64,000 bases of DNA from Microbacterium elymi (GCF_021582895.2 NZ_CP091139.2:2294001-2358000); one strand, 5' to 3'. Positions 1 to 10,971 are shown, counted from the stretch's first letter. Translations and numbers: made by a program. Notes: generated from the letters alone by a model not told the origin.

Positions 1-1
1 C

Positions 2-1184
2 GCCGAACCAGCCCAGTCAGTCGCAGCGGCTCCGGAGCCGGCCAGGGCCGGCCGCCGCACGGGCCTGCCCCGTCCCGGGGCCGCCGCCACGGCTCCGGCA
101 CCTGCCACGGCTCCCGCGCCCGCCGAGGTCGCGGCATCCGTCCCGGAACCCGCCGCCCCTGCCCTGGCGCCGCTCCCGTACGAGCAGACCGTGTTCGCCG
201 GGACCGCCGCGGCGCGTTGGGAGGCCGACCGGGCCCGCACGATCCCGAAGCGCACCCCGATCGTCGCTGACGAGCCGAAGCGCTACGGCCCCTTCACCAG
301 AGTCCAGTGGGCCGGCGCCGTGATCGTCGCCGGCGCGGGACTGCTGTTCGCCGCCGGCATGGTCGTGCTGCTGATGCGGTGGTTCCTCAGCCTTTCGTTC
401 ATGCAGGACTTCCTCACCGCCTACCCGGGCGCATACGCGCTGCCGTCGAGCGCGCCGGTCGGCTTCGCCGCCTGGGTGAACTGGCAGCACTTCTTCAACA
501 TCTTCCTGATGGTGCTGATCATCCGCTCCGGTCTGACCGTGCGCCATCAGAAGCGGCCGAGCGCGTACTGGAGTCCGCGCACGAACCCGAAGCGCAAGAT
601 CACCCTCGCGCTGTGGTTCCATCAGTCGCTGGACATCCTGTGGCTGGTCAACGGTGTGATCTTCGTGATCCTGCTATTCGCCACCGGGCAGTGGATGCGG
701 CTCGTGCCCACCAGCTGGGACGTCATCCCGAACGCGATCTCGGCAGGGCTGCAGTACGTGTCGCTGGACTGGCCGATCGAGGACGGCTGGGTCAACTACA
801 ACAGCCTGCAGCAGCTGACCTACTTCGCGATCGTGTTCCTGGCCGCTCCGCTGGCGGCCGTCACCGGCGTCCGGATGAGCGGCATCTGGCCGCAGAACGC
901 CAAGGCGCTGAACAAGGCCTACCCGGTCGAGTGGGCGCGCGCCGTGCACTTCCCGGTGATGCTGGTGTTCGCGCTGTTCATCGTCGGCCACGTGTTCCTC
1001 GTGCTGACCACCGGAGCCCTGCACAACCTGAACAGCATGTTCGCGGCCAACGGCGGCGGCAAGCTGGGTCGGGTTCTGGTTCTTCATCGGCGCGATGGTC
1101 GTCGTCGGGATCGGCTGGGTGGCGGCCCGCCCGCTCGTGCTCGCGCCCATCGCGCGGCTGTTCGGCACGGTGAGCGGCCGCTGA
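2..1184 (+). CDS. membrane cytochrome b/b6-type protein, 5' end outside window
   Basis: This is an integral membrane di-heme cytochrome b of the b561/formate dehydrogenase gamma type, which usually passes electrons between quinone and a partner oxidoreductase. The reading frame is open from base 2, so the start is not visible. The first ~80 residues are an Ala/Pro-rich cytoplasmic tail. Four or more hydrophobic segments follow, with histidines suited to heme binding in WQHFFN, WFHQS, AVHFP and VGHVF. One extra A in GGCAAGCTGG near 1061 breaks the frame. Removing it gives a normal last helix (SWVGFWFFIGAMVVV) and a stop at 1182. The partner enzyme is probably upstream, out of view; the molybdoenzyme at 34.9 kb is too far away to be assumed. 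Confidence 0.75.
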
Positions 1185-1258
1185 CCGGGGGATAACCCGA
1201 AGTCACGTCTCCAGATCCCCACGCTGTGCGGGGGGATGCTTCGCCCTACCGTGGAGTC

Positions 1259-2544
1259 ATGACCACGACTTCCCCCTCCGCTGCGGGGCCCGGCTCGACC
1301 GTCCGGCTGTTCTCGCCCCCACTCATCCTGGGCGCGATCGCGCAGCTCGCCCTCGTCGGTGTCGCCTGGGCGGTGATCTTCGGAATCCTCATCGCCCTGT
1401 TCGCCACCGGGATCGGACTCACCTTCGCGTTCGGTGTCGGGCTGCTCGTGCTGCTCTTCTTCGTCTACGCGCTGTTCGGGTTCTCCTGGCTCGAAGTGGC
1501 CCGGGTCGAGGGGCTGTACGGCTTCGGCCTGGCGCCCCGCCGGCCGCGGGTGAGTGGACGGCCGGGATTCGTCGGGTTCCTCAGCACCGTCTGGCTTGCA
1601 GTTCATCGACGGCTCGATGTGGCGCGGGATCGCAAACGCCGGCGTCTCGGCCGTCCTCGGCTGGGCGACGCTCTCGCTCGTCACCATCGCCGCCTCCGGC
1701 GTCGTGGTGGCCTTCGCCCCGCTGGTGCGCGGCGACGACTCGACCGTGCCTCTGCAGGGCATCGGCGTGGACGTGCCGATCAGCTGGGCCGTGGTCGTGG
1801 GGATCATCGCCCTGGTCGCGAGCCTCGCCGGCCTCGTCGGCCTGGCCGCGCTGCACGGCGTGCTCTCCCGGGCGATCCTGGTGCCCTCGCGCGAGGCGCA
1901 GCTGGCCGAGCAGGCCCGCACCTCGCAGGAGCAGCGGGTGGGCGCGGTGCGCGCCGCCGACGTCGAGCGCACCCGCATCGAGCGCGATCTGCACGACGGC
2001 GTCCAGCCGCGGCTGGTCTCGGTCGGGATGACCCTGGGCCTGGCCCAGCAGAAGATCGACGACGACCCGACGGCGGCCAAGGCGCTGATCGCCGAGGCGC
2101 ACACGTCGACGAAGGCGGCCATCACCGAGCTGCGACAGCTGGCCCGCGGCATCCACACGTCCGTCCTGGACGACCGGGGACTGGATGCCGCGCTGTCGGC
2201 CCTGGCCGCCCGCTCGCCGGTGCCGGTGGCGCTGGACGCGCGGATCACCCAGCGCTCCAAGCCCCCAGGCCGAGGCCGCCGTCTACTTCGTCATCGCCGA
2301 GACCCTGACCAACGCGGCCAAGCACTCCCGCGCGGCGGAGTGCCGCGTGACCGTGCGCCAGCGCGACGGCGGCATCCTCTGGGCGCGGATCGAGGACAAC
2401 GGCATCGGCGGCGCGACCGTGGTCGCCGGCGGCGGACTGGACGGACTGTCCAACCGGGTCCTGGGGGTGGGCGGCACGTTCCGCCTGGACAGCCCCGTCG
2501 GCGGCCCGACGAGCGTCGAGGTGAGCGTCCCGTGCGCATTCTGA
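1259..2544 (+). CDS. two-component sensor histidine kinase (NarL-type partner), two frame breaks
   Basis: Membrane sensor kinase that autophosphorylates on His and passes the phosphate to the response regulator overlapping its 3' end. The N-terminal half carries four hydrophobic segments of the actinobacterial 'putative sensor' type. The dimerisation motif ERDLHDGVQPRL holds the phospho-His near residue 245. The HATPase domain follows, with NAAKHS and EDNGIGGA. The C-terminus is a typical short HisKA_3 kinase end (GGPTSVEVSVP). Extra bases near 1596 (GGCTTGCAG) and 2260 (TCCAAGCC) split the gene into three frames, and deleting them restores one protein of about 427 residues. ATG 1259 is chosen because upstream sequence in that frame is not protein-like. 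Likely signals are cell-envelope stress, by analogy only. Confidence 0.85.
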
Positions 2545-3210
2545 TCTGCGAGGACTCCGTCCTCCTCCGCGAGGGGCTCGCCCGTCTGCTGGACGACGCC
2601 GGCCACGAGGTGGTCGCCGCACTGCCGGACGCCGACGGCCTGGACGAGGCGCTGGCCGAGACCGCACCGGACATGTGCATCCTCGACGTGCGGCTGCCGC
2701 CGACCGGCACCGACGAGGGCATCCGGGCCGCGCTTGCGCATCCGCGATCAGCATCCGACCCTCCCGATCCTCGTGCTGTCGCAATACGTCGAGGAGCGCT
2801 ACGCGGCCGACCTCATCGCCGGCCGCGGCGGGGCGCTGGGCTACCTGCTGAAGGACCGGGTGGCCGATGTCGCGGACTTCGTCCAGACGGTGGAGCAGAT
2901 CGCCGCCGGGGCGACCGTCTTCGACCCCGAGGTCGTCGCCCAGCTGCTGAGCCGGCGCGCCCAGGACGAGCGGATGCTGCGGCTGACCGGACGCGAGGCC
3001 ACCGTGCTGGCGCTGATCGCCGAGGGCAAGTCCAATCAGGCGATCGCGCAGACGCTGTACATCACCGAGGGGAGCGTCGAGAAGCACATCACCTCGGTGT
3101 TCTCCAAGCTCGAGCTCGAGCCCGACCAGTCGGGCAACCGGCGGGTGCAGGCCGCGCTCGCCCACATCGCACACAGCGGCGACACGCCGCAGTCAGGAGA
3201 GACCCGATGA
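2532..3210 (+). CDS. NarL/LuxR-family response regulator, one frame break
   Basis: DNA-binding response regulator and cognate partner of the kinase before it. The GTG start lies inside the kinase 3' end (13-nt overlap), so the two are translationally coupled. The receiver domain has the acidic pair in CEDS and the phospho-acceptor Asp in CILDVRLP, with the Lys of LLKDR closing the site. The C-terminal LuxR helix-turn-helix begins at LTGREATVLALIAEG and ends at ITSVFSKL. An extra T near 2734 (GCGCTTGCGC) shifts the frame in the middle of the receiver; without it the text reads RAALRIRDQHPTLPILVLSQ. The next gene starts inside this stop codon (ATGA), so regulator and DUF4097 protein share a transcript. 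Confidence 0.88.
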
Positions 3211-4083
3211 GCACCATGAACACCACCGGCGCCCCGCCGCTCCCGCCGTCGCCGGCGCCGCAGCCGCCGACCCCGCAGCCGCCGGCGCCGGGGTCGAGCA
3301 CTGCGCGCGTGGTGGCGATCGTGGCAATCGTCCTCGGCGCCCTCATCGTCGTCGGGGGCGTCACCTCGGCCGTGCTGTCCACCCTCCTGTCCGGATCGCA
3401 GGAGACCACGAGCCGATCGATCGCGGTCGACGGGGTGGACGCGCTGTCGGCGGATCTGAACGCCGGCTCGCTGCGTGTCGAGTTCTCGGACGTCGACGAT
3501 GCGCAAGCTCACCGTGACCAGCACGTTCCGCGCCGACCAGTGGACGCTGCGCCGGGACGGCTCGGAGCTCGTGGTCGCCGCGCCCGACGGACGATTCCAC
3601 TGGTGGGGCGGCTGGTTCGGCCATGGCAACGGCGAGGCCGTGCTCCAGCTGCCGCACTCCCTGGCCGGACTGGACGTCAACCTCGACCAGGCGGCCGGGA
3701 CGCTCACCGCCGAGGGCGACTTCGGCGACCTCGAGGCCACGGTGGGCGCGGGGCGCCTGACCGTGAGCGGGAGCGCGCAGTCGGTCTCCGCCGACCTCAG
3801 CGCCGGGGATGCCGACATCCGGCTCTCCGGGGTGCGCACCGCCGATCTCGAGGTGAGCGCGGGCGACATCGACGCCACCCTGACCGGCGCGCAGCCGGAC
3901 CAGGTGAAGCTGAGCGCGAGCGCGGGAGCCATGAACGTGACGGTGCCGGCCGGCGAGTACGACGTGACCTCGCAGCTCTCGGCGGGTTCGTTCGACAATC
4001 GCATCGGCTCGACTCCGGGGGCGTCCAGCACGGTGGACGTGGATGTCTCGGCCGGGCACGTCGTGCTCCGCTCGGGGCGCTGA
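3207..4083 (+). CDS. DUF4097-type membrane-anchored protein, one frame break
   Basis: Probable envelope protein with a Pro-rich cytoplasmic head (PPLPPSPAPQPPTPQPP), one membrane helix (about residues 34-57) and an extracytoplasmic repetitive beta domain. The domain contains the recurring 'LSAGD/VSAGD/LSAGS' turns typical of DUF4097, a predicted beta-solenoid fold of unknown biochemical role. It is the last gene of the kinase-regulator operon, overlapping the regulator stop by ATGA, so it is likely a target or accessory of that system. An extra A near 3505 (GCGCAAGCTC) interrupts it; correction gives VDDAQLTVTSTFRAD. Function beyond 'envelope-associated' is not known. Confidence 0.8.
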
Positions 4084-4084
4084 G

Positions 4085-4127
4085 CACCCTCGACGAGTGC
4101 CCTCGACGAGCGCCCTTGACGAGCGGG
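4085..4127. repeat. three imperfect 14-bp tandem repeats
   Basis: Directly after the DUF4097 stop there are three near copies of CCCTCGACGAGCGC in tandem. The core CTCGACGAG is nearly self-complementary, so the block can fold. It sits between two convergent genes and may help end transcription from both sides. No T-run follows. Confidence 0.4.
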
Positions 4128-4140
4128 GGACGGTGGGAGG

Positions 4141-4919
4141 TCAGCGGCCGGAGCCGCCGTCCTCCCACACGTCTTCCACGCCGGCGGCGTAGCCCTGGTC
4201 GTAGGCCTCGTCCGTGCCGACGCGGAACATGTCCCGCTCGGCGGGGCGCACGATCGAACGGGCGCCGGGCAGATCCAGGTCGCCGACCAGATCGGCGCGG
4301 CCGCGGACGACGGCGACCGGCAGGCGCGAAGCCTTGCCCTTGACCAGATCGGCGGCCGCCGCCAGCTCGTCGGCGACGCACGGCATGGTGACGACCAGCG
4401 GCCGACCCTCGGCATCCGTCTGCCCGCGCAGGTCCTCGAACACGCGGACGCCGCCGGCGCCGATGGCGGTGTCGGTCTGGCCCTCGCGCCAGGCGCGGCC
4501 CAGGGTGTCCGACACGATCACGCCGACCGTCACGCCGAGCAGGGCGCGCAGACCCGTCGCGATCGCGCGGGCCGAGGCATCCGGATCCTGCGGAAGCAGC
4601 GCACGGTGCCGTGCGGGGTGTTCGACGAGTCGACCCCGGCGGCGGCCGCGACGACTCCCAGCCGGTTCTCCACGATCCGGGTGATGTGCCCCGACTCGGA
4701 GGTGCGGGATGCCACGACCCGCACGGTCTCGGCGGTGATGGCTGCTTCGCGGTCATCGGCGGCGACCGTGCGCCCCTCGGACTTGGAGACGATCTTGGAC
4801 GTGACGACGAGGATGTCGCCGTCGGCCAGGGTGCCGTCCGCCGCGTCGGCGATGACCCGTACCAGGTCGACGCCGGTGCTGATCTCGGGGATGCCCTCGA
4901 GGGCCCAGATCTGCAGCAC
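4141..4919 (-). CDS. cofE: coenzyme F420-0:L-glutamate ligase (CofE-like), one frame break
   Basis: Adds glutamate to the lactyl side chain of the deazaflavin cofactor F420, using GTP. Family motifs are visible: [12 protein letters not shown] and [20 protein letters not shown] in the first half, then [21 protein letters not shown]. The protein is ~258 residues, the size of a stand-alone CofE domain rather than the fused FbiB. The GTG start at 4919 is supported by the [14 protein letters not shown] beginning. One base is missing near 4598 (coding strand CGCTGC for CGCCTGC), which separates the two halves; repair gives [19 protein letters not shown]. An F420-dependent type oxidoreductase lies at 55.2 kb. 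The GNAT gene upstream ends 2 nt before this start. Confidence 0.83.
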
Positions 4920-4921
4920 GA

Positions 4922-5428
4922 TCAGCGGACGAATCGGACCTCGGTGAGCTGCTCACCGAGGAACGGCTCGGTGTGGCTCGCGCCATCCAGCGCGAACCCG
5001 TTGCGCAGATAGAACCGGTGCGCACGCGGGTTGTCCTCGGCGACCCAGAGGTAGAGCGGCTCGCCCTCCTCGACGGCAGCGTCGAACAGCTGTTTGCCGA
5101 TCCCGCTGCCGTGGTACTTCGCAAGCAGGTAGATGAAGTACAGCTCGCGGTTGCGCGGGGCGTCCTTGTCGCGGGCGGGCCCCGAGCCCACGAATCCCAC
5201 GATCTCGCCGTCGACGAGGGCGGCGCTCATCTTGAACTCGTCGCCCTGGACGGCCCAGTGGGTCCACAGTTCGGCGAGGCGCCGGGGCGAGATCCGCTCC
5301 AGGGCCGCGTGGCTGATCAGATGGTCGTAGGTCTCATGCCAGCACGTCGCGTGCACGCGGCCGAGAGCCTCGGCATCCACGTCCCGGACCGGACGGACGA
5401 CGATGTCGGTCTGCAGTTCGGCTTCCAT
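4922..5428 (-). CDS. GNAT-family N-acetyltransferase
   Basis: Cytosolic acetyltransferase of 168 residues that would transfer acetyl from acetyl-CoA to an unknown amine. The acetyl-CoA binding stretch is seen as [19 protein letters not shown] (R/Q-x-x-G-x-G/A type loop), followed by [19 protein letters not shown], the usual beta5-alpha4 signature with its asparagine and tyrosine. The reading frame is unbroken. It precedes CofE with almost no gap, so the two are probably cotranscribed, although no functional link is known. Confidence 0.85.
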   Translation of the reverse strand: MEAELQTDIVVRPVRDVDAEALGRVHATCWHETYDHLISHAALERISPRRLAELWTHWAVQGDEFKMSAALVDGEIVGFVGSGPARDKDAPRNRELYFIYLLAKYHGSGIGKQLFDAAVEEGEPLYLWVAEDNPRAHRFYLRNGFALDGASHTEPFLGEQLTEVRFVR

Positions 5429-5509
5429 GGCCAGACTCTACGCGGCCCGGTCGCCGGGGGAAATCGGCGGGTCAACGCAGGGTTACGTAGGTGAGCGGCG
5501 AACCTGAAT

Positions 5510-5529
5510 CTCGCGTCATGTGACGCGAG
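5510..5529. promoter_or_regulatory. perfect 9-bp-arm palindrome in intergenic region
   Basis: The 220-bp gap between the GNAT gene and the thioesterase gene contains CTCGCGTCATGTGACGCGAG, two perfect 9-base arms around TG. A second, weaker inverted repeat ATTGTG/CACAAT occupies 5587-5605, just before the thioesterase start. Both resemble dimeric repressor sites. No regulator gene adjoins, so the binding protein is unknown. Confidence 0.5.
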
Positions 5530-5648
5530 TGGCTGGAATGATCGCAGTCAGAGCGACCACTTATGACGAGTCACGCTGTTCGCTGAATTGTGGGCATCAC
5601 ACAATCGATGAGGGCGACCCATCGCTGACAGCGCTAGCATCGCCCCTC

Positions 5649-6211
5649 GTGAACGTGTGGTGGCGGACCCTCATGACAATCCTGCGCGCCAAGGCGATGC
5701 TGCGGCGCAACGGCGTCATAGCGCCGCGATCGGTCGGGCGCGTGCGGCTGCGCTCCCACATGCCGGTTCTGATGAGCAGGTCGAACCGGCCGAGGTCGAA
5801 CAGCGAGCCGTACCGTCCGTTGTTCATGTGGCCGAGCAGGTCGATATCGGTGGGCAGCGTGATGTCGTCAACCAGCGCGGCTGGTACGCGGTCGTTGCGA
5901 GCGAGACCATCACTTTCCGCAAGTCCCTGCAGCTGTGGCAGCGCTTCACCGTCGAGTCGCGCCTCGCCGGCCACGACGACAAGTCGGTGTACATGGTGCA
6001 CCGCGCAGTCGTGAAGGGAGAGATATACGCCGAGATGATCGTCCGCGCCCGCTTCCTCCGACGCAGCGGCGGCATCGTCTCCCTCGACGAGCTCTTCGAG
6101 GCCCTCTACCGCCCCGATGACCTCCCGCCGCTCGAACCGTGGGTGCAGACGTGGGCGACCGGCTCGGCACTGCCGTCGACGAAGGCGCCCGCGCCGAGCG
6201 TCTGGGAGTAG
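5649..6211 (+). pseudogene. acyl-CoA thioesterase-like gene with internal inverted segment
   Basis: The 5' part (GTG at 5649, VNVWWRTLMTILRAKAMLRR... VGRVRL) and the 3' part (from QRGWYAVVASETITFRKSL to the stop at 6209) on the plus strand match the two ends of a hot-dog thioesterase of the YbgC/4HBT type. The missing middle, LPTDIDLLGHMNNGRY and SLFDLGRFDLLIRTGMWE, is encoded on the opposite strand between them. The gene as written cannot make the protein. Re-inverting about 5751-5859 joins GMWER to DVVNQRGWYAVV in frame, while the left joint would still need a 1-nt change. It could be true inactivation, a switchable segment or an assembly fault. Confidence 0.7.
5751..5868 (-). other. inverted ~118-bp segment inside the thioesterase gene
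   Basis: Read on the minus strand, this block encodes the hot-dog core with the conserved DxxGHMNN motif (DIDLLGHMNNGRY). Its ends carry an imperfect inverted repeat: CGCTCCCAC at 5751-5759 and GTGGGCAGCG at 5850-5859, nine matches with one extra base. Exact end points cannot be fixed from one sequence. No recombinase gene is adjacent. Confidence 0.65.
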
Positions 6212-6218
6212 CGCCGGC

Positions 6219-7103
6219 TCAGCGAGCGTCGAACGCGGCATCCAGGGCGGCGCGCACCGCGACGATGCCGCTGCGCTTGCGCGGTCGAGCGCCGTGCGGC
6301 GGTGAACAGCTCGCGCGCCGGCGCGCCGGGCAGGTCGACGAGCGTCGCGGTGGGTGCGACGGCGGTCCAGACCAGGTCCGGCAGCATCCCGACCGCGTGC
6401 CCGGCGGCGATGAGCCGCACCTGCGCGGTCAGATCGGCGATCTCGAACCGCACGTCGGGCTCGAACCCGGCGGCGCGGCACTGCTCGACCGCCCAGCGCC
6501 GCGCGGCGGTGCCCCGCGGCTCCATCGCCCAGGCCCGATCGGCGAGCCGGGCGAGCGCCCGGGCGTCGTCCTGCGGCGGCAGCGCGAGCCGGATCGGGTC
6601 GCGGCCGATCACGACGCGGTCGAGGTCGGCGCGGTGCTCGCGCGCGGACCCCGGGTACTGTTCGGCGATCACGAGGTCGAACCGTCGTGCCGACAGCTCG
6701 AACAGCCCCTCTTCCGGCGGCACCTCGGCGACCTCGACGCGCAGACTGGGCTCGGTGTCGGCGAGGATCGAGAGGGCGGGAGCGAGGATCGCCTGCGCCG
6801 CCGTCTGCATCACGGCCACGCGCACCGGCGCCGCGCCCGGCTTGCAGCCGCTCCAGCTCGCCCCGTGCCTGCTCGTCGAGTTCGAGCACGCGTTCCGCGT
6901 GGGCCGCCAGGAGCCGCCCGTGCGCGGTCAGCCGCACGCCGCGGCCGTCCGGTTCGAACAGCGTGACACCGGCTTCCTGCTCCAGCTGTCCGAGCGCTGC
7001 CGAGATCGTCGACGGGCTGTAGGCGAGCGCATCGGCCACGGCTTGCGAGCGTGCCCCGCAGGGCGAGCTCGTGCAGCATCCGGAGTCGGCGGAGTTCGAA
7101 CAT
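6219..7103 (-). CDS. LysR-family transcriptional regulator, three frame breaks
   Basis: DNA-binding regulator of about 294 residues, divergent from the proline catabolism gene and therefore its likely activator. The N-terminal winged helix reads LRRLRMLHELALRGTLAAVADALAYSPSTISAALGQLEQ once corrected. It is followed by the linker helix and a periplasmic-binding-like effector domain (RVAVMQTAAQAILAPAL, FDLVIAEQYPG). Extra bases near 7043, 6842 and 6278, all GCAAGC on the coding strand where GCAGC is expected, break the frame. With the last one removed the protein ends GIVAVRAALDAAFDAR. Start ATG 7103 is the standard MFELRRL beginning of this subfamily. Confidence 0.83.
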
Positions 7104-7219
7104 GCAGCCTTCCTCAATCATCGAGAATCCCGATGTGAATCCATCGTAGATCATCACTATTCACAATGAGTCGGATGCCGCATCCTGAAAGGGTGAAGCA
7201 TGATGTGGTGCAGTCTGGG
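7104..7219. promoter_or_regulatory. divergent promoter region between lysR and putA
   Basis: The gap holds a spaced inverted repeat TGTGAAT (7134-7140) and ATTCACA (7159-7165), and the imperfect palindrome ATCGAGAATCCCGAT (7120-7134). LysR proteins usually bind such dyads between their own gene and the target. The base composition is notably AT-richer than its surroundings, as expected of a promoter. Confidence 0.45.
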
Positions 7220-10200
7220 ATGAGCCAGACGGGAGTGCAGATGAACGAGGCGCACACGCCGGAGCTCGCCCACGAGGCCGTGGCTCTGGCGCAGCGATGG
7301 GTGGACGAGTCAGCGGTGGCGCAGGTGGACCCCGCCGCGCAGAGACTCGCGGGGTGCTGCAGGACGAGAACGGGCTGCCGTTCACGCTCGGGTTCGTCGA
7401 CGGCGTGATGCGCCCCGAGTCCCTGGCGGCCGCGGCATCCAACCTCCGTCGCGTGGCACCGCTCGTGCCGGAGTTCCTGCCCTGGTATCTGCGCGCGGCC
7501 GTGCGGGTGGGCGGCGCCGTCGCCCCGATCCTGCCGTATCCCGTGGTGCCGATCGCGCGGCGGGTGCTGCGCGGAATGGTCGGGCATCTGATCGTCGACG
7601 CGCGGCCGGACAAGCTGGGCCCGACGATCGAGAAGCTGCGCGGAACCGGCCACCGCCTCAACCTGAACCTGCTCGGCGAGGCCGTGCTCGGCGAGGCCGA
7701 GGCGCACCGGCGCCTGGAGGGCGTGCACGAGCTCATCCGCCGCGCCGACGTGGACTACGTCTCGGTGAAGGTCTCCGCCGTCGTCAGCCATCTGTCGATG
7801 TGGGCGTACGACGAGGTCGTCGCATCGGTCGTCGAACGGCTCACCCCTCTGTATCTGACCGCCGCGCAGACCGGCACCTTCGTCAACCTCGACATGGAGG
7901 AGTACCGCGACCTCGACCTGACCGTCGAGGTGTTCACCCGCATCCTCGACGAGCCCGCGCTGCGCGGCCTCGAGGCCGGGATCGTGCTGCAGGCGTATCT
8001 GCCGGATGCGCAGCCCGCCCTCGACCGGCTCACCGAGTGGGCGCAGCGACGGGTCGACGCCGGCGGTGCACGGATCAAGGTGCGCCTGGTGAAGGGCGCG
8101 AACCTGGCGATGGAGCACGTCGACGCCGTCATGCACGGGTGGCCGGCAGCCCGTACTCGCGCAAGCTCGACACCGACGCGAACTACCTGCGGTGCCTGGA
8201 CGCGGCGCTTGCACCCGAACGCACCCGCGCGGTGCGGCTCGGGATCGCCGGACACAACCTGTTCGACATCGCCTACGCGTGGCTGCTGGCCGGCGAGCGG
8301 GGCGTGCGCGACAGCATCGAGTTCGAGATGCTGCTGGGCATGGCTCAGGGGCAGGTCGAGGCCGTCTCGCGCGAGGTCGGTCCCGTGCTGCTGTACGTCC
8401 CGGTGGTCAAGCCGAGCGAGTTCGACGTCGCGATCAGCTATCTGGTGCGCCGCCTGGAAGAGAACGCCTCCACCGAGAACTTCCTCTCGGCCGCGTTCGA
8501 GCTGCACGAGGACCTCTCGCTGTTCGACCGGGAGAAGGGACGCTTCCTCACGTCGGTGCAGCGCTCGGCCGACCCGGCGCTGCACACCGGACCGTTCCGG
8601 ACGCAGGATCGCACCGCCGAGGTCGCCGCCAACGGCGAGCCTGCGCGAAGGCGGCGCGATGCCCCGTCCGGCCCGGATCACGAGCTGACCGAGGCCGTGA
8701 TCAGCATCGCCCGCTCGGCAGCCGCCGAGCAGGTCGTACCGGCGCTCGCCGACACCGAGGCCGTCTCGCCGGACGCGGAGGAGCTGCTGTTCGGCGGCGA
8801 GGGATTCGTCGAGACCGCGGTGTTCTCGCCACGCGAATCCGGGACCCGTGCGGTGGGCGCACCCGGGTTCCGCAACACACCCGACTCCGACCCGGCGCTG
8901 CCGGCGAACCGCGAGTGGGCTGACGAGGTGATCGGTCGGATCGAGACCTCGACGGCGGGCGATGCGACGCTGGCGGCGGCGCGCGTGACCGACCCGGCTT
9001 GCGCTCGACGAGATCGTCGCGCGGGTCCGGGCGGCCGGCGCGGCCTGGGGGGCGACGCCGGCGGCCGAGCGGTCGGCCGTCCTGCAGGCTGCCGCACGGA
9101 GCCTGGAGGCGCGCCGCGGCGAACTCATCGAGGTCGCGGCATCCGAGACCGGGAAGGTCTTCAGCGAGGGGGATGTCGAGGTCAGCGAGGCCGTCGACTT
9201 CGCGAAGTACTACGGCGCCTGCGCGCGCGAGCTGGACAGCATCGCCGGGGCCGTGTTCGTGCCGTCCGAGGTGACGGTGGTCACGCCGCCGTGGAACTTC
9301 CCGATCGCCATTCCCACCGGCGGCGTGCTGGCCGCTCTGGCCGCCGGGTCCGGGGTCGTGTTCAAGCCCGCCCCGCAGGCACGCCGCTGCGCGGCCGTCA
9401 TCAGCGAGGCCCTGTGGGAGGCCGGGGTGCCGCGGGAGCTGCTCGCGCTGGTCGACATCGACGAAGGCGGGCTCGGCCGGCAGCTGATCACGCACGCGGA
9501 TGTCGACCGCATCATCCTCACCGGGGCGTGGGACACGGCGGCGCTGTTCCGCTCGTGGCGGCCCGAGCTGCCGCTGCTGGCCGAGACCAGCGGCAAGAAC
9601 GCGATGATCGTGATGCCCTCCGCCGACCTCGACCTGGCGGCATCCGACCTCGTCAAGAGCGCGTTCGGACATGCCGGCCAGAAGTGCTCGGCCGCCTCAC
9701 TGGTGATCCTCGTGGGCGCCGTGGCCAAGTCGGAGCGGTTCCGCCGTCAGCTCATGGACTCGGTGACCTCGCTGCGCGTCGGTCCGCCGTCCGACCCGAT
9801 GGCCGAGGTCGGCCCGGTGATCGAGAAGCCGCAGGGCAAGCTCGAGTGGGCCCTGACCACCCTCGCCGAGGGGGAGAGCTGGCTCATCGAGCCGCGCTCA
9901 CTCGACTTCGGTCCTGAGACGGCGGGCCGGTTCTGGACGCCCGGAGTGCGCGTGGGCGTGGAACCCGGTTCGCGCTTCCACCGCGAGGAGTTCTTCGGCC
10001 CGGTCATGGGCGTGATGCACGCGTCGTCGCTGGCCGAGGCCATCGAGCTGCAGAACGCCGTCGCGTATGGACTGACCGCCGGGCTGTACACGCAGAACCC
10101 GGACGATCTGGCCACCTGGCTGGACCGCGTCGAGGCGGGCAACCTGTACGTGAACCGCGGCATCACCGGCGCGATCGTGCAGCGTCAGCCGTTCGGCGGG

Positions 10201-10930
10201 TGGAAGCGCTCGTCGGTCGGGGCCGGCACGAAGGCCGGCGGCCCGAACTATCTCATCGGCCTCGGGTCGTGGCGCGCCTCGCACGGAGCGGCGGCCTCCA
10301 CCACCCTGCACCTGCGCGGGCTCGATTCGCGCATCACGGATGTGATCGAGGCCGCGCAACCGTCGCTGGACTACCCCGCCTTCGAATGGCTTGCGCCGGG
10401 CAGCGCTGTCGGACGCGATCGGGTGGGACCGCGAGTTCGGCCAGGTGAAGGATGTCTCGCATCTGGGCATCGAACGGAACCTGTTCCGCTATCGGCCGCT
10501 GCCGGTCGCGGTGCGCGCCACCGCCGACGCCGAGCTGCAGGAAGTGCTGCGCGTGGCTCTAGCCGGCGTGCGGGCCGGGTCGGCGTTCACGCTGTCGCTG
10601 TCGACCGGGCTGCCCGCCGAGGTGCGACGAGTGCTGTCCGCGCAGGGGGTGCCGGTGTTCGTCGAGAGCGACGCGCAGTGGATGCAGCGGGTCGGCGCCG
10701 CGGGCGCTCGACCGCCGCGGGTGCGGCTGCTCGGCCGGCCGCAGAGCGTGTCCGCACTGCACCGAGCGCTCGCCGCGGCCGTGGACGGCGACCCGGACCT
10801 GGCCGTGTACGACAACGAGGTGACCACCGCCGGCAGGCTCGAGCTGCTGCCGTTCCTGCACGAGCAGGCGATCGCCATCACCGCGCACCGGTTCGGCAAC
10901 CCCGACGATTGGTCCGAGAACGTGATCTGA
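7220..10930 (+). CDS. putA: bifunctional proline dehydrogenase / glutamate-semialdehyde dehydrogenase, four frame breaks
   Basis: Converts proline to P5C (FAD domain) and then to glutamate (NAD domain), about 1236 residues. The PRODH barrel shows DYVSVKVSAV, VNLDMEEYRDL, RIKVRLVKGAN and the substrate-binding RRLEENAS. The aldehyde dehydrogenase half shows TPPWNFPIAIPTGG, the general base in LAETSGKNAMIV and the catalytic cysteine in GHAGQKCSAAS. A further ~200-residue C-terminal part has no obvious catalytic motif. Frame breaks: a G lost in a G run near 7352, a base lost near 8143, and extra T near 9000 and 10391 (GCTTGCG). ATG 7220 is one of three in-frame candidates (7166, 7220, 7241). Divergent LysR suggests substrate-responsive control. 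Confidence 0.92.
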
Positions 10931-10971
10931 CCCCCGTGAAGCTCGCGCGGGGCGGGTTGTAAGGTTCGGCC

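Noticed and set aside
5657..5872. Plus-strand open frame across the inverted block as a true N-terminus of the thioesterase
   Set aside because: Its translation there (AEVEQRAVPSVVHVAEQVDI) is just the reverse complement of the conserved DxxGHMNN core.
8200..8215. GCTTGC near 8208 as another frame error
   Set aside because: The PutA frame is continuous here (LDAALAPERTRAVRLG), so this GCTTGC is genuine.
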